NCBI GenBank assembly: GCA_964473335.1
Contig: CAYYOO010000037.1
Location: forward strand, 1 to 15,042
Direction of reading: 5' to 3'
Length of the DNA: 15,042 nt
DNA from: CAYZTD01 sp964473335
GTDB lineage: Archaea > Thermoplasmatota > E2 > DHVEG-1
Made by a program: the position numbers and the translations under genes. The notes beneath the pieces are model-generated. The model had not been told where the DNA came from and searched no databases. It saw only the letters and a program-made list of their open reading frames with translations. Below, in pieces: positions 1-7,506 of this stretch. How positions within the stretch are numbered: position 1 is the stretch's first letter; each line of letters starts with the position of its first letter.

Positions 1-1350
1 GAAATGTTCCGTGGTACGAGTATGGCATGCCCTCATGTTTCAGGGGTAGCAGCTTTGTTAAAATCCTGGGGGATTAATGATGTAGCTGAAATTCGTAAAA
101 AACTTCAAGAAACAGCAATTGACTTGGGAAAAGAAGGCAGAGATGATGAATATGGTTATGGTCTTGTGGATGCTTCAATAGCTGGTGAATCACCTGCAGG
201 TAATGAACCTTTTTTTGTTGCCGTTCATAAGATTAGTAATTTAGATAGTATTGAACCTGCTGGAGATCCTGAGTGGTACTATAAAATAGAAGTTGAAACT
301 TCTACTAATAAAGACTTTCAATATAATTTTAATTTGGAAGTTACTCCAAATCATGTAGGGTCAGGTTTTTTTTGGGATACTAATTGGATAAGTGAGAGTA
401 CTTGGAATCCTGAAACAGTGCATCTTTTTTATGTTAGCGAACCGATTGTTGATATAACTATTTCTTTAAAAGATAGTGATTTTATGTTTGATGATACTGC
501 TGATATAAGTAGCGATCCAGAAAGACATGAATTCAAAATTAAGTATAATACAGATACACATAGCATCATCTTGGATGAAAGTGATCATTTTCATCAAACT
601 GATAATTGGTTTATAGCTGATGGCGAGCTTGATCAAAATGATGGTGATGAAGATGATTCAGAATTTTGGTTTATGGTTGCAAATAATAAAAACAAACCAC
701 CAGAGATAACAAGTATCCATGTCCAAGGTAATAAAATGGTTGATGAAGAATTAAAATTTTTACCTTTTGTTTACAGTGGACAAGAGCCATGCAAATATTT
801 TTGGAATTTTGGAGATGGTTATTCATCAGATCAAAAAGAACCTTCTCATGTTTATAAAAATCCAGGGAGTTATCTTGTGACCTTAACAGTTATTGACAGC
901 AACAATCAATCTTCAAATAAATTTCAGAAATTTATAAATATATTAAGTTATGATGGACCAGAGATAGTTTCATTAACTGGAGATCAATATCTAAAGACGG
1001 ATAAAATAGGTAAATATTATGCCGTGGCAACTGATCCAAATGGTTTAGATCTATCTTATGGCTGGGATACAGATGATGATGGAAAAGTAAACTTTTGGAC
1101 AGATTTATATTCCTCGGGCACAGAATGTGATTTTTCAGCATCTTGGAATGAAATTGGATTATATACTATTAAGGTCAAGGCAAAAAATTCAAATGGGATT
1201 GAAGGTGATTTTAAATCTTTAAACATTGAAATTCCAAAGGTTAAAGAGAAAAATCATCAATCAATAAAAATATTTATGAATAATATTTTTGATAACTTAT
1301 TTGTCTTTGAGGAAATATTAAATAAAATATTTAACCTGAAAATAAATTAA
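1..1350 (+). CDS. Subtilisin-family (S8) secreted protease, C-terminal part, with two PKD-like domains
   Basis: The 5' end is cut by the window edge: the frame is open from base 1, and the ATG at base 4 lies inside the catalytic domain, so it is not the start. Residues 5-14 carry the subtilase serine motif GTSMACPHVSG, with Ser7 as the catalytic nucleophile; the Asp and His parts lie outside the window. After the catalytic domain (to about residue 65) comes a beta-rich Asp/Trp-containing region (about 70-230). A PKD domain follows at about 233-318 (WNFGDG core, then a typical G-x-Y-x-V-x-L-x-V strand). A second, divergent PKD/Ig-like domain spans about 319-410. The last 38 residues begin P-K-V-K and match the tails of the next two proteins in layout. 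The family is a secreted endopeptidase acting outside the cell. The exact substrate cannot be told. Confidence 0.93.
   Translation, partial: EMFRGTSMACPHVSGVAALLKSWGINDVAEIRKKLQETAIDLGKEGRDDEYGYGLVDASIAGESPAGNEPFFVAVHKISNLDSIEPAGDPEWYYKIEVETSTNKDFQYNFNLEVTPNHVGSGFFWDTNWISESTWNPETVHLFYVSEPIVDITISLKDSDFMFDDTADISSDPERHEFKIKYNTDTHSIILDESDHFHQTDNWFIADGELDQNDGDEDDSEFWFMVANNKNKPPEITSIHVQGNKMVDEELKFLPFVYSGQEPCKYFWNFGDGYSSDQKEPSHVYKNPGSYLVTLTVIDSNNQSSNKFQKFINILSYDGPEIVSLTGDQYLKTDKIGKYYAVATDPNGLDLSYGWDTDDDGKVNFWTDLYSSGTECDFSASWNEIGLYTIKVKAKNSNGIEGDFKSLNIEIPKVKEKNHQSIKIFMNNIFDNLFVFEEILNKIFNLKIN
1234..1347 (+). other. C-terminal P-K-V-K tail of the subtilase (candidate sorting signal)
   Basis: These are the last 38 codons of the protease, starting directly after the last beta strand of the second PKD-like domain. 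The tail opens I-P-K-V-K and continues with a segment rich in Phe, Ile, Leu, Asn and Lys. It is the longest of the three tails in this locus. Its role as a signal is inference from recurrence. Confidence 0.5.
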
Positions 1351-1368
1351 ACTAAAAAATCATCTCAA

Positions 1369-1380
1369 TTTTATTTTTTT
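1369..1380 (+). terminator. T-rich terminator after the subtilase gene
   Basis: A run of four T, one A and seven T begins 18 bases after the stop codon, with no strong hairpin before it. This is the usual look of an intrinsic archaeal terminator. Confidence 0.5.
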
Positions 1381-1408
1381 ATTTAATAAAGTATTTATTT
1401 TATAAATA

Positions 1409-1416
1409 TTTATATA
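1409..1416 (+). promoter_or_regulatory. TATA box for the 855-residue secreted protein gene
   Basis: TTTATATA lies about 38-45 bases before the ATG at 1454, so a transcript would start near 1438 and have a leader of about 15 nt. A GGGGAGG Shine-Dalgarno sequence at 1438-1444 with a 9-nt spacer supports this start codon. An overlapping AT-rich TATAAATA just upstream could also serve. Confidence 0.5.
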
Positions 1417-1453
1417 CTCTTATTATAATACAAAGTTGGGGAGGAACTATTAG

Positions 1454-4021
1454 ATGAAAAGGAAAAATAAATCTTTTTTATTTACGATAATTTCTATATC
1501 ATTGGTTTTTTTATTTTCTAATCCTATGATAGATGGAATGATTGTTGTAAGAGACAATGTTACTTTTAAAGATAGTTCAAATGAAAAAACAGAGTTATTT
1601 GTTTCTAATTATAATCAAACTGTTTTAGTTGATGAAAAAGGTTTTTCAGATATTAATTTACATATTTCGATTCCTCAATCAAAATATTTGAATCTTTATA
1701 AAAAAATGATTGGCATATATAAGGAAAATCCTGACGAATTTTTAATGAGTACTAATAAAGAGAATTATTTTAATTCGATTAATATGGAGGAATACTATTC
1801 TCTAGGAATTATATCTGATTTTAAAAATTTAAATTTAAATGATTTTGGAAAAGAAGGACTCACATTAAATCTAAATGGAGATTGTGATCTTAAATTCGAA
1901 TACTTAGATGAAGATAATTACAACTATAGATTTGGTATTTTGAGTACGGATGATTCTAATGATGCTAAAGAATATCTTTTGTCAGTTATAGCCTATACAA
2001 AAAAAATGCTAAATTCAATTGAAGATAATCAAGTTTTTAAAAGATTTTGGACCACAGAAATTCTTTTTCCTGACTCACTATCAATAAAAAACAGAGATAA
2101 TCTTTTAAATAAAAAATGGCAAATAGATTTTGGTGGCGGAACATTTCTAAAAGCAAATATTACGTTTAAAAATCAAAATACACTTGTGATATCTGAACAA
2201 ATGGTTGTAACTGAAGAAGAAAAAATAGAAAAAGTTACATTTGATAGTTATAAATCATTTGAAGTCGAAATCTCAGATTACAACTTTGATGAAAATAAAA
2301 AAAATCGAGAAATAAAAACTAGTAGTATAGTAGGTTTATGGGATGATGAAATAAATTTTAATAAAACTTTATCAAAAGAATATGTAACTGATTATTATAC
2401 AATTGGTTATGATTTATCGATCGATGTAGATTTTATAGTTCATATGGATATTGATGAATCTTGGGTTAAATCAGATTTTCATCTTGATATTGATCCATAT
2501 GCAATATTTCATACAAATTACAATTATGACTCTGAATGGAAAGAGATGATTCCTACATTAAAATGGACTTTTACAATACCTATCGGCCCTGTTATTGTCC
2601 TTTTATCAGTTGAGCTTGGTCCTGAAATCAGATTAGAATTTGAATCAGATGTTCAAGTATCTGTTAATACAAGTGCTTGGGCAAATGGTTTTGTTAAAGC
2701 TGGAGCAAGATATGAAAGTTTCAAAGGATTTGATAATATATGGGAAAGTGATTTTCAATCAGGTTATGAAAAACCAACTCTCAGTGGTGAGGGTTATGTA
2801 AAAGTTAAACCTTCGGTTAGTTTTCCAATTACTGCTAAAATATATGAGGGTATTATAGGTATCACTGTACGACCTGTATTGTATCTTGATGTTATTGTAA
2901 AATATTGTGAAGAGTTTTATTGGTATGTAAAATTAGGTTTTAAACTGAATGTAAAGAGCTGTATAGGTATCCCCTACTTTTATGAAAAATGCTGGGATTG
3001 GGAAGTATTAGATTACAAGATAGCAGATTGGGGTAATCCATCTGATCAGGATCCGCCTAATACCGATATCTTGATATCACCTTCTATTTTAAAAGATAAT
3101 AAATTGTGGGTCGGTAGATCCATGTCATATTATTTTAGTTCTAATGATAAAGGATTAGTACCATCTGGAGTTAAAGAAACATTTTATAATTTTGATAATA
3201 ATGATAATTGGCTTAATTTTGAATACTCTGATCTTACATGGACAATAGATATGTATTCTACATCAGATTATTATAGTTTTGATTTGGAATATTATAGTAT
3301 TGACAAACTTGGTAGTATAGAAGAAGTCAACCACAAAAAGATCTATGCTGATTTTGTTCCACCTACTTCACATATGGAAATTGACGGAGATTATATAGAA
3401 AAAGATGGTAAATACAAAATCACTGAAGATACAAAAATTGTTTTAAAAGCTGAAGATGAAAAAATGGGTTATAGGATATGGTATAGAATTAATACTGAGG
3501 AAAATGAAGGTGATTGGTTTTTAGGAAGAAATAATTCAGCAATTATTCTAGATGAGAAACTACCAGAGAATGGTGAATTTGAAATTGAATGGCGTGCTGA
3601 AGATGAACTATGGAATTATGGGAAGCTACACAAAACTGAATTTATAATAAATCATAAACCAGAAAAACCAAGTAAGCCTAGTGGAAATATCAATGGAAGA
3701 TCGGGTAAAAAATATACTTATCAATCGAGTTCTGAAGATATCGATGGAGATTTATTGTATTACCAGTGGTCATGGGGAAATGAAAATCAAGAAGACTGGT
3801 CTGGACCTTATGAAAGTGGTGAAACGGTTGATGCAAGTCACACTTGGGGAAAAGAAGGATTGTATTATGTTATGGTACGAGCAAGAGATGAAAATGGATT
3901 TATTTCACCTTGGTCAGATCCATTACCTATTACTATGCCAAAAACCAAATCAATATCTATAGGTACATATCTATCCAAAATAATTTCTGTATTTAATTCT
4001 TTTAGAAATATTAACATATAA
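1454..4021 (+). CDS. Large secreted beta-rich surface protein with Ig/PKD-type domains
   Basis: The product has 855 residues and is of unknown function. Residues 1-30 form a signal peptide (KRKNK, then a hydrophobic stretch), so it is exported. A novel-looking N-terminal half (about 35-310) is followed by a beta-rich, aromatic-rich central region (about 310-530) with three close cysteines (485, 503, 513). Two Ig-like modules (about 533-635 and 635-730) resemble the OmpL47/Ig type, with D-x-x-P-P-T and A-x-D-E linker motifs. A final PKD-like domain (about 733-828) has the D-I-D-G-D, GPYESG and SPWSDPLP motifs common at the ends of archaeal surface proteins. The last 27 residues are the P-K-T-K tail. 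No catalytic motif was recognised. The start is fixed by the signal peptide and a strong GGGGAGG site. It probably acts at the cell surface with its two neighbours, but this is inference from shared architecture. Confidence 0.85.
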   Translation: MKRKNKSFLFTIISISLVFLFSNPMIDGMIVVRDNVTFKDSSNEKTELFVSNYNQTVLVDEKGFSDINLHISIPQSKYLNLYKKMIGIYKENPDEFLMSTNKENYFNSINMEEYYSLGIISDFKNLNLNDFGKEGLTLNLNGDCDLKFEYLDEDNYNYRFGILSTDDSNDAKEYLLSVIAYTKKMLNSIEDNQVFKRFWTTEILFPDSLSIKNRDNLLNKKWQIDFGGGTFLKANITFKNQNTLVISEQMVVTEEEKIEKVTFDSYKSFEVEISDYNFDENKKNREIKTSSIVGLWDDEINFNKTLSKEYVTDYYTIGYDLSIDVDFIVHMDIDESWVKSDFHLDIDPYAIFHTNYNYDSEWKEMIPTLKWTFTIPIGPVIVLLSVELGPEIRLEFESDVQVSVNTSAWANGFVKAGARYESFKGFDNIWESDFQSGYEKPTLSGEGYVKVKPSVSFPITAKIYEGIIGITVRPVLYLDVIVKYCEEFYWYVKLGFKLNVKSCIGIPYFYEKCWDWEVLDYKIADWGNPSDQDPPNTDILISPSILKDNKLWVGRSMSYYFSSNDKGLVPSGVKETFYNFDNNDNWLNFEYSDLTWTIDMYSTSDYYSFDLEYYSIDKLGSIEEVNHKKIYADFVPPTSHMEIDGDYIEKDGKYKITEDTKIVLKAEDEKMGYRIWYRINTEENEGDWFLGRNNSAIILDEKLPENGEFEIEWRAEDELWNYGKLHKTEFIINHKPEKPSKPSGNINGRSGKKYTYQSSSEDIDGDLLYYQWSWGNENQEDWSGPYESGETVDASHTWGKEGLYYVMVRARDENGFISPWSDPLPITMPKTKSISIGTYLSKIISVFNSFRNINI
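3938..4018 (+). other. C-terminal P-K-T-K tail of the 855-residue protein
   Basis: These 27 codons directly follow the last strand of the PKD-like domain (L-P-I-T-M, then P-K-T-K). The rest is short, hydrophobic and aromatic, with scattered Ser, Asn and Arg. It has the same arrangement as the tails at 1234 and 5958. Confidence 0.5.
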
Positions 4022-4027
4022 TTTTTT
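4022..4027 (+). terminator. T-run directly after the 855-residue protein gene
   Basis: Six T follow the stop codon immediately, and more T-rich sequence continues to about 4052. Together with the TATA box of the next gene, this indicates separate transcripts. Confidence 0.4.
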
Positions 4028-4107
4028 ATTATACTTTAATTTCTTCTCCTGTTTAATGAGATTATATTAAATATCACTTTTATTTTATATTAACAAATAT
4101 AAAAAAA

Positions 4108-4117
4108 TTTATAAATA
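4108..4117 (+). promoter_or_regulatory. TATA box for the 625-residue secreted protein gene
   Basis: TTTATAAATA preceded by an A-run lies 35-44 bases before the ATG at 4152. It predicts a transcript start near 4138. A weak Shine-Dalgarno-like GCGGGA precedes the start. Confidence 0.5.
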
Positions 4118-4151
4118 CTATATCAATTTAAATTTTTAAAGAGCGGGAAAA

Positions 4152-6029
4152 ATGATTAAAAAAACCCTCATCATCGTATTATCAATTTTATTATTATTTT
4201 CTAGTTTTGTTACTAATGCATCAGTAGTAAGTAATGATAGATCTATTGATAAGAGTTCTGGAAATATTATTAAGTCAAATTTAATGAGCTCGCCTATCTA
4301 TGTTCCAGAATGGAGCAATGATGATTACTGGAAATATGACTCTAGGTTTGTCTTTGATGCATATGATAAAAATGATGGAAGAACTCTTCATTTAGATGGA
4401 CTTATTAAAAATTTGAAGGCTACAGTCATCGATATTAAAGTAAAAAATGGTGTGGAACAATATGTACTTGATCTTGATGGAAGATGCTTGGGTGAGGTTT
4501 CTTTATTAGGTGCTTTTAATCTAGGTGATTTAGATGCAAATTTTGGAGGTAAGGCATATTTAACTACTGATAATCTTGCACCAACTCTATTTAAGTTTAG
4601 AATCGAAGGTAGTTTCTCTCTACCTTTAGTTGGAGGATTACCTTTCTTATTTACAATGGACATGGGTTTTAAGCCTTGTTTTAATTTCTTAGATTTTCCA
4701 ATTTATCCTGATAATGATGAATGGCCTGTAAATATTGAAGAAGCAACTCTCGATGCTTATATTGAAATGGGTTATTTCTGGCCGATTCAGTATAGTAATG
4801 ATTATCATGGATCTATGATTTTTAATGATTATATGATAACAAAAGGAATTGAATATGTTACTGTTCCTGCTGGAACATATGAAACGGCAAAACTTAGTGG
4901 AACCTGGGGTGATCCTTCTGAATTATATTATTCAGCGGATGCTGGTTTTCTTGTAAAGTTAAATGAAGTTATTGATTGGGGTAGTAGAAATAAGATAACC
5001 TCTGAGTTTTATATGGATCTAAAAGACACAAATCATGCAAGCTCAAATAATGCACCATATGAGCCAAGTAATCCTACACCTTCACATAATTCAAAAAGTG
5101 AGGATATTAATGTAGATCTATCCTGGTCAGGAGGTGATCCAGAGGACGATCCTGTTGAATACGATATATACTTTGCAAAAAATAATGATCCGTCGTATAT
5201 TGCTACTACTTCAAAGACCTCTTATGATCTAAGTACTCTTGAATATGACCAAGAGTATTTTTGGAAGATAGTTGCACGTGATGATAATGGTAATACAATC
5301 GATGGTCCGCTGTGGACTTTTAGTACAAAAAAAGAACCTACTGATAACATGCCACCCTATAAACCCAGTAATCCATCACCATTTGATGGTGCAAATAAAT
5401 GTTTTATAGCTATGAATCTAGGTTGGGATGGTGGAGATCCTGACGGTGATACTGTGACTTATGATGTTTATCTAGGAAAAAATAAACCTCTTATTGAAGA
5501 TGATTTATTAATAAGAAATATTGAATATGATAGCTGGTTTTCAGGAATATTAGATAAAAATACCCAATACTACTGGAAAGTTGTTGCATATGATGATAAA
5601 GGACAAACAACTGAGGGTGATACTTGGGAGTTTAAAACAATGAAGAGTTTACCTGAAAATGAAATACCCAGTACACCAGTGATAACGGGACCTCAAAAAA
5701 TTAAATCAGGTGAAAATAAGGAATATAATATAGTATCAGAGGATCAAGAGGATGATGAGATATATTATGTGATAATAACTTTTTGTGATGGAAGAATTGT
5801 AAATGAGCCAATAGTTGTTGTAGGAAATTCAGGTGAAACAGTTTCTTTTAATTATAAACCATTATTAACTGGTGAATATATCTTCAAAGCACATGCTACA
5901 GATAATCCAAATATTGAAGATAGGTGGAGTGAATGGGGACAATTTAGATTTTCCTGTCCAAAGACCAAAACACAAAATAAAATTTTTAATTTTCTAAGTT
6001 TATTTCGATTAAAAAAATATCTATTTTAA
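4152..6029 (+). CDS. Secreted protein with two fibronectin-III-like repeats and a PKD-like end domain
   Basis: The product has 625 residues. A clear signal peptide (MIKKTLIIVLSILLLFSSF, cut near residue 23) shows export. The N-terminal domain (about 50-295) starts with a W-x-x-x-D-Y-W-K-Y pattern and has a Y-V-T-V-P-A-G-T-Y-E-T strand. That combination is seen in prokaryotic secreted domains of unknown function. Two fibronectin-III-like repeats follow (about 300-395 and 400-500). Each opens PYxPSNPxP and carries L-x-W-x-G-G-D-P-x-x-D, then Y-x-W-K-x-V-A-x-D-D. A last Ig/PKD-like domain (about 505-602) leads into the P-K-T-K tail. No enzymatic motif is seen. An adhesive, scaffold or binding role at the surface is likely but unproven. 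Its last four bases overlap the end of the convergent NUDIX gene. Confidence 0.87.
   Translation: MIKKTLIIVLSILLLFSSFVTNASVVSNDRSIDKSSGNIIKSNLMSSPIYVPEWSNDDYWKYDSRFVFDAYDKNDGRTLHLDGLIKNLKATVIDIKVKNGVEQYVLDLDGRCLGEVSLLGAFNLGDLDANFGGKAYLTTDNLAPTLFKFRIEGSFSLPLVGGLPFLFTMDMGFKPCFNFLDFPIYPDNDEWPVNIEEATLDAYIEMGYFWPIQYSNDYHGSMIFNDYMITKGIEYVTVPAGTYETAKLSGTWGDPSELYYSADAGFLVKLNEVIDWGSRNKITSEFYMDLKDTNHASSNNAPYEPSNPTPSHNSKSEDINVDLSWSGGDPEDDPVEYDIYFAKNNDPSYIATTSKTSYDLSTLEYDQEYFWKIVARDDNGNTIDGPLWTFSTKKEPTDNMPPYKPSNPSPFDGANKCFIAMNLGWDGGDPDGDTVTYDVYLGKNKPLIEDDLLIRNIEYDSWFSGILDKNTQYYWKVVAYDDKGQTTEGDTWEFKTMKSLPENEIPSTPVITGPQKIKSGENKEYNIVSEDQEDDEIYYVIITFCDGRIVNEPIVVVGNSGETVSFNYKPLLTGEYIFKAHATDNPNIEDRWSEWGQFRFSCPKTKTQNKIFNFLSLFRLKKYLF
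5053..5640 (+). repeat. Tandem pair of fibronectin-III-like modules within the 625-residue protein
   Basis: The two modules are about 97-100 codons apart and share PYxPSNPxP, W-x-G-G-D-P, Y-D-x-Y and Y-x-W-K-x-V-A-x-D-D. DNA identity is visibly lower than protein similarity, so this is an old domain duplication and not a recent DNA repeat. Confidence 0.8.
5958..6026 (+). other. C-terminal P-K-T-K tail of the 625-residue protein
   Basis: These 23 codons start at Pro603 (S-C-P-K-T-K), directly after the last beta strand. The remainder alternates hydrophobic/aromatic and basic residues and ends K-K-Y-L-F. It is the shortest and most basic of the three related tails. Confidence 0.5.
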
Positions 6030-6427
6030 TCTTCTAAAAATTTTTTTGCTTTTTCTATTACATTTTTAGTATTTTTAAAGGTGAGTTTATCGTAAGCATC
6101 TTTATATTCAAGCCATATATAATCAATATGTTCATGAGATAATTTAATTTCATAAGTATTTGATTCTACGACAAAAAATATTACTTCTTTGTAAATTGTA
6201 TTATTGTTCATTCTAAAGTAATAGCTAATTTTTTCCTTAAATCCATTCTTTATATCTAAGTTTTCTTTTTTAAGACCCGTTTCTTCTTTTGCTTCTCTAA
6301 AAAGAGCTTGTTTTTCTGTTTCATTGTTCTCGATATGTCCTTTTACAAATCCCCAATGTCCTGAAGAATATTTCAAAAGTAAATATTTATTGTTTTTAAA
6401 TATTACAGCTCCACTTGATTTTTCCAT
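6026..6427 (-). CDS. NUDIX hydrolase, Ap4A-hydrolase-like
   Basis: The product has 133 residues from the ATG at 6427. An earlier in-frame TTG at 6442 exists, but the ATG fits the family N-terminus (SSGAVIF) better and sits the right distance from a TATA box. The complete Nudix box is at residues 30-52: G30, five residues, E36, seven residues, R44-E45, and the metal-binding E48-E49, then G51-L52. The W-G-F-V-K-G-H-I-E lead-in resembles asymmetrical bis(5'-nucleosyl)-tetraphosphatases, which clear Ap4A-type dinucleotides in the cytoplasm. Other nucleoside-diphosphate-linked substrates cannot be excluded. It is transcribed away from tfb and runs tail-to-tail into the secreted protein gene with a 4-nt overlap. 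Confidence 0.93.
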   Translation of the reverse strand: MEKSSGAVIFKNNKYLLLKYSSGHWGFVKGHIENNETEKQALFREAKEETGLKKENLDIKNGFKEKISYYFRMNNNTIYKEVIFFVVESNTYEIKLSHEHIDYIWLEYKDAYDKLTFKNTKNVIEKAKKFLED

Positions 6428-6462
6428 GTAAATAAGTCTCAATCTTTGTTAGCATAAAATAT

Positions 6463-6470
6463 GTTATAAG
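6463..6470 (-). promoter_or_regulatory. Likely TATA box for the NUDIX gene
   Basis: On the - strand, CTTATAAC preceded by an A-run lies 36-43 bases before the ATG at 6427. It predicts a short leader of about 13 nt. No good Shine-Dalgarno sequence is seen. Confidence 0.4.
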
Positions 6471-6510
6471 GTTTTTTATTTTAAAATCGTCATTTTCTGA
6501 TAAGATTTGG

Positions 6511-6525
6511 GAAAAACTTTATATA
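6511..6525 (+). promoter_or_regulatory. BRE plus TATA box of tfb
   Basis: GAAAAAC directly precedes TTTATATA (6518-6525), a near-ideal archaeal BRE/TATA pair. The transcript should start near 6548, leaving about 19 nt before the ATG at 6567, with a GTGGGAAG ribosome site at 6553-6560. This places the in-frame TTG at 6507 inside the promoter, ruling it out as the start. Confidence 0.75.
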
Positions 6526-6533
6526 GAAGTATA

Positions 6534-6545
6534 TATACATGTATA
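6534..6545. promoter_or_regulatory. Perfect 12-bp palindrome TATACATGTATA in the tfb promoter
   Basis: The palindrome lies between the TATA box and the predicted transcript start of tfb, where a bound repressor would block polymerase. Its role as an operator is inference; AT-rich DNA yields some such palindromes by chance. Confidence 0.35.
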
Positions 6546-6566
6546 GTAAGTAGTGGGAAGAGAATT

Positions 6567-7502
6567 ATGAAAACTAAAGAAATTAATTCTACAGAAGAAG
6601 TTATAAAATGTCCTGAATGCAAAGGAAAAAAGCTATTTAGAGATCATAACAGAGCTGAGATTGTTTGTAAAGGTTGCGGTTTAGTGATAGATGAAGACCT
6701 AATAGACTACGGGCCAGAATGGAGAGCTTTTGACAGCGAACAAAGACAAAAAAGAGCAAGGACCGGAATGCCTACAACACCTCTTATGCATGATAAAGGA
6801 TTAACTACAACAATCGATTGGAAAAATAGAGATTTCTATGGAAGGTCAATACCAAACAGAAATAGAGCAAGAGTATATAGATTAAGAAAATGGCAGAGAA
6901 GGCTAAGAACAAGCCAATATCAAGAAAAAAACCTAATGGAAGCATTAAGAAACCTTGATAGAATGGCATCATCTCTAAATTTACCAAGATCAATTAGAGA
7001 GAACTGTGCTATTATTTATAGAAAAGCAATGGATAAAAATTTAATCCGCGGTAGAAGTATAGATGGAGTAGTTGCAGCTACTATATATGCAGCATGCCGA
7101 CAGTATCAACTCCCAAGGACACTTGATGAAATAAGTCAAAAAACAGGTATCAAAAGAAAAGAAATAGGGAGAAACTATAGACATCTTAATAAATCACTAA
7201 AATTAAATCTTAGACCTACAAAACCAAAAGAATATTTGCAGAGATTCTGTAATGAACTAGAACTCAGCGCTGGTACCAAAAAAAGAGCAAAAAACATACT
7301 TAAAAAAGCAACAGATAGAGAGTTAATTAGTGGCAGAGGCCCTATTGGACTTGCTGCTGCGTCATTATATATGGCATCAGTTCTATCAGGTGAAAAAAGG
7401 ACACAGAAAGAAATCGCTGATACTTCAGGTGTAACTGAAGTAACAATTAGAAATAGATACAAAGAACTAGCAGATAAATTAGATATAAACATTGCTGTAT
7501 AG
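6567..7502 (+). CDS. tfb: Transcription initiation factor IIB (TFB)
   Basis: The product has 311 residues. TFB binds the TBP-TATA complex and BRE and recruits RNA polymerase. The N-terminal zinc ribbon has C15-x2-C18 and C34-x2-C37. It is followed by the B-reader/linker region with D-Y-G-P-E-W-R-A-F, and a basic linker to about residue 105. Two cyclin-like repeats follow (about 120-205 and 215-305). The second contains the BRE-recognising helix-turn-helix (Q-K-E-I-A-D, then V-T-E-V-T-I-R-N-R-Y). Length and layout are normal for archaeal TFB. The ATG at 6567 is chosen because the longer frame begins in the promoter. It is convergent with msrB, 4 nt apart. Archaea often have several TFBs; whether this is the only one cannot be seen here. 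Confidence 0.97.
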   Translation: MKTKEINSTEEVIKCPECKGKKLFRDHNRAEIVCKGCGLVIDEDLIDYGPEWRAFDSEQRQKRARTGMPTTPLMHDKGLTTTIDWKNRDFYGRSIPNRNRARVYRLRKWQRRLRTSQYQEKNLMEALRNLDRMASSLNLPRSIRENCAIIYRKAMDKNLIRGRSIDGVVAATIYAACRQYQLPRTLDEISQKTGIKRKEIGRNYRHLNKSLKLNLRPTKPKEYLQRFCNELELSAGTKKRAKNILKKATDRELISGRGPIGLAAASLYMASVLSGEKRTQKEIADTSGVTEVTIRNRYKELADKLDINIAV

Positions 7503-7506
7503 TTGA

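Noticed and set aside
2417..2426. Palindrome ATCGATCGAT
   Set aside because: It lies within coding sequence of the 855-residue protein, is short, and encodes normal residues; no regulatory context.
3681..3962. 93-codon open frame on the + strand inside the 855-residue protein gene
   Set aside because: It is a frame-shifted shadow; the main frame carries a clear PKD-like domain across this stretch.
6428..6442. TTG start adding five residues to the NUDIX protein
   Set aside because: It falls about at the predicted transcript start, and the ATG at 6427 gives the usual family N-terminus.
6507..6566. A longer TFB reading frame starting at a TTG at 6507
   Set aside because: The first 20 codons contain the BRE/TATA box and the predicted transcript start, and the resulting residues are not TFB-like. 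The ATG at 6567 has a ribosome site.
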